Below are positions 62,117 through 64,000 of a stretch of 64,000 bases of DNA, one piece after another. This DNA comes from Rhodopila globiformis (GTDB taxonomy: Bacteria; Pseudomonadota; Alphaproteobacteria; Acetobacterales; Acetobacteraceae), in the NCBI RefSeq assembly GCF_002937115.1, contig NZ_NHRY01000236.1:17418-81417 (forward strand), written 5' to 3'. The notes beneath the pieces were generated by a model. The model did not search any database. It was not told the origin of the DNA and saw nothing but the letters and a program-made list of their open reading frames with translations. A program made the translations under genes and the position numbers. Positions within the stretch are counted from its first letter, which is position 1, and each line of letters starts with the position of its first letter.

Positions 62117-62234
62117 TGGCAACGATGCTGTCAGGAGCGCATGGATGCCGGCGGCCGGTTGTCCCTGTCCGTCGTCTCCGTTCATAAGATCGAAGCGGGC
62201 CCCGATAAACCGGCGGCACCGTTGATGGTTGCGA

Positions 62235-62549
62235 CTATTTTGCTGATTGGTGTTTTGGATGGGTCAGGTCGAGCTTTGCGCGCTCGCCGCCAAAGAAACG
62301 CGCGTTCATACGCCGCAGGAAAAACGGGTCAATGGGATCAGCCCGTGATGACAGTACAGTGTCATAATGGCACACCGGGCGGAAGGCAGTCTTACCGCCT
62401 TTCCCACCCCAGTGCATCACCTTGGTCGCGTCAAATGTATTCAGACAATGGAAGCAACCACACGCCCCGCCAGAAGCGATTAGCTGCCGATTGCCATCGA
62501 ACGGGCGTGGGCTGCATTCAGCATTGGCTCGTCTATGTTCACCATACGG
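62235..62549 (-). pseudogene. 5'-truncated small cysteine-rich conserved protein
   Basis: The open frame without a start codon reads NRQLIASGGACGCFHCLNTFDATKV and YDTVLSSRADPIDPFFLRRMNARFF, matching a family of small bacterial cytoplasmic proteins with a CGCFyC motif and a CPyCGiDSV-like segment (here degraded to RPVCHYDTV). The frame is closed upstream by TAA at 62550-62552 near the end of the IS4-type element, so insertion probably removed its 5' end. Together with the IS end it accounts for the gap 62117-62576. Confidence 0.45.
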
Positions 62550-62576
62550 TTATTATATCTCCCCACTGCTGTCCGG

Positions 62577-63230
62577 TCAATCTGTGAATAGATTCAATTG
62601 GTTATTTTCCATAGCGGCATCGAAACCGTAGGCGCCAGGCAAAAACGCAGATTGAATCGGTAGCTTTTCGAATACTGACACCGAAACCACCTGCAACATT
62701 GTGTAGAGCGAGGCCTCCAGGTTCAGCCGTTTGCGCACAATGGCCACGAGCACGTAGACCGATACGGCGATCCAGATCTGCGTCTTCACGGCGTTTTCCG
62801 AGGTGCCATAGAAGCGCTTGATCCGCAGGTGCTGCTTGATCCACTTGAAGAATAGATCAACTTGCCAACGAGCCTTGTAGAGGTCGCATACGGTCGCCGC
62901 CGGCAAGCTCGTCTGGTTGGTCAGAAACACCAGTGTCTTGCCCGTTTCCGGATCCTTGAAGCGGATACGGCGGAGGCGGATGGGACACTCGTGCCGGGTG
63001 CGGGCGCCATCCAGCGCGATCGTCTGGTCGGCGATAATCCCCGCGTCCCGATCGGCCGGTGCCGAGTACACCCGGTGCGCCCGGAGGTTGGACTTGGCAC
63101 GCGTGACGAAGAACGCACCGGCCTGGTGCAACGCATGGAGCCGGGCAAAATCGACATAGGCGCGGTCCATGACATAGATCGCACCAGCCTCCGGCACCAG
63201 CCTGTCGAGCACCTGGCTGTGTTCATGAAT
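62577..63230 (-). pseudogene. IS4-family transposase, 5' end replaced by an IS21-type element
   Basis: The remaining C-terminal part reads KIHEHSQVLDRLVPEAGAIYVMDRAY and YKARWQVDLFFKWIKQHLRIKRFYGTS, followed by the tail NNQLNLFTD. This matches DUF4372-type IS4 transposases. The first part with the first catalytic Asp is absent. The Y2R3E6K motif has Asp where Glu is expected (RWQVDLF). Homology ends near 63230, where IS21-type sequence begins. Not functional. Confidence 0.8.
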
Positions 63231-64000
63231 TTTGGCCCACTTGTGCTGACGAATTCTGGCCCACCCTCCGGGGTTTGACCGGCTGAGCCGGGCCGAGGCC
63301 CGGCTCAGCCGGTCAGCGTCAGATCTCTGTCCTTTCCATCATGATTTGCCTGCCGTGCCTTTCGCGTCAGGGCCGCTCAGCGCTGCCTCGCCTGTTTTTC
63401 GTCACTGACGGATATTGCCCGCGGCTTGGCAGTGGTGCTGGTCTGTCACTGACAGGCTGAATTCCGTCAGATGACAATAAATGGCGAGGCAGCCAGGTGA
63501 TCCCGCCAGGGCCGGACGTGCAGATGCCGGGTGTGGCAGCGGAGGCCGCTGTCCATGCCGTTCCGTTACTGCGTAACGGGGCGGCCTGCTGCCATGGACT
63601 GGTGATACGGTGTGCCATGCCATCAGCACTCGTGCGCCGGCCGGACACTGGCCCACGCTGACAGCGCCATATTCCGTCAGATGACAATAATGCCCGCGAT
63701 TGCTGCGGTGCCTGGCCCATCAAGCCGGCGCCCGACCAGCCGTTCCGGACCGCCCTCTGCGCCGTGGATCGCGTCATGTCCCTGTCCTTCCCATCAGGTT
63801 TTGCTCGCCTTGCGCTGGGCCGTTGTGCGACGGAACCGGTAGGACTCGGTCCCGGTGGTGATGATGTGGGCCTGGTCGGTCAGCCGATCGATCAGCGCCT
63901 TGCACAGCCGCGGATTGGGGATCACCTGCGACCACTCGGAGAACGGCAGGTTGGTGGTCACGATCACCGCTGCCTTCTCGGCCCGGTCGGCGATCACCTG
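63231..64000. mobile_element. IS21-type element, right part, running out of the window
   Basis: Just inside the junction, TTTTGGCCCAC (from 63228) and TTCTGGCCCAC (from 63250) form a direct-repeat end of the kind seen in IS21 elements. istB lies at the far side on the minus strand. The 550 bp between contains ATTCCGTCAGATGACAATAA twice (about 63459 and 63664) and a near-duplicate CTGTCCTTTCCATCA / CTGTCCTTCCCATCA near 63331 and 63780. A 136-codon minus-strand frame spans it but reads as repeat translation. The element's other end lies beyond 64000. Confidence 0.65.
63794..64000 (-). CDS. istB: IS21-family helper ATPase IstB, C-terminal part
   Basis: 68 codons to the window edge, reading [51 protein letters not shown]. 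This is the C-terminus of IstB, the AAA+ ATPase that works with the IstA transposase. Sensor-type NLPFSEW and the ending SYRFRR match the family. The N-terminus with Walker A and istA lie outside the window. Confidence 0.85.
   Translation of the reverse strand, partial: QVIADRAEKAAVIVTTNLPFSEWSQVIPNPRLCKALIDRLTDQAHIITTGTESYRFRRTTAQRKASKT

Noticed and set aside
63367..63777. 136-codon minus-strand frame in the IS21-type element
   Set aside because: Its repeated LLSSDGI segments come from repeated DNA; no start signal and no domain.

Overview
The window is very G+C-rich, densely packed chromosomal DNA. It is most consistent with an alphaproteobacterium of the Rhodospirillales, probably Acetobacteraceae. 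The evidence is the gene blocks ubiA / rsmE / gshA, psd-pssA and topA-dprA-plsY, a hopanoid block (hpnE-shc-hpnG), and the general look of the housekeeping proteins. This placement is inference from gene content; no rRNA or tRNA gene is visible. Many genes overlap their neighbour by 4 bp (ATGA), and several starts are GTG or TTG.

Layout. 1-10 kb: a TerB-like gene end, a PhoR-like histidine kinase, an exported protein of unknown role, a small-molecule or protein methyltransferase with ubiA, rsmE, gshA, psd-pssA, and a gene split by an in-frame TGA. 10-15 kb: topA, dprA and plsY on the minus strand. 15.4-16.7 kb: a protein joining a tyrosine-phosphatase-like domain to a HipA/phosphoinositide-kinase-like fold. 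17-24 kb: an SDR enzyme, a DUF4142 protein, aqpZ, and an acyl-CoA module (ADP-forming acyl-CoA synthetase plus two acyl-CoA dehydrogenases). 24-26 kb: a decayed YefM-YoeB locus, a GxxExxY gene in an inverted repeat, and a three-gene cobalt-type nitrile hydratase or thiocyanate hydrolase set. 26-33 kb: an N-formylglutamate amidohydrolase-like gene, nth, an ACT-like small gene behind a tiny leader ORF, a DUF2125 gene, and ftsE-ftsX-ydcF-plsC. 33-43 kb: the glycogen operon glgP-glgC-glgA and a glgX-malQ fusion; glgB is absent. 43-47 kb: a GluRS-like protein whose class I signatures are all altered, a Phd/YefM-PIN toxin-antitoxin pair with a palindromic operator, and an Uma2 fragment. 47-53 kb: a ferredoxin-NADP reductase, then a translationally coupled glycosyltransferase / acyl-CoA-dehydrogenase-like / PIG-L deacetylase / NodS-like methyltransferase cluster with a sulfotransferase beside it. 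53-55 kb: an A+T-richer foreign Z1-like ATPase gene with a G-run frameshift. 55-62 kb: hopanoid genes, DUF1489, a PHB-depolymerase-type esterase and a two-repeat small protein. 62-64 kb: a gene broken by an IS4-type element that is itself broken by an IS21-type element.

Three items stand out. (1) An intergenic repeat system: a palindrome of about 78 bp occurs repeatedly, and a MITE-like element of about 178 bp with 17-bp inverted ends sits at the same site in the palindrome arm (10 bp from its edge), with 11-bp flanking duplications at two complete loci and half-sites at two more. (2) The glycosyltransferase / dehydrogenase / deacetylase / methyltransferase (plus sulfotransferase) block, which reads like an uncharacterised glycoconjugate-tailoring pathway whose logic resembles Nod-factor decoration. 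(3) The phosphatase-kinase fusion and the signature-less GluRS paralogue, both unusual single proteins.

All assignments rest on reading motifs and overall protein similarity by eye; no database search was run.
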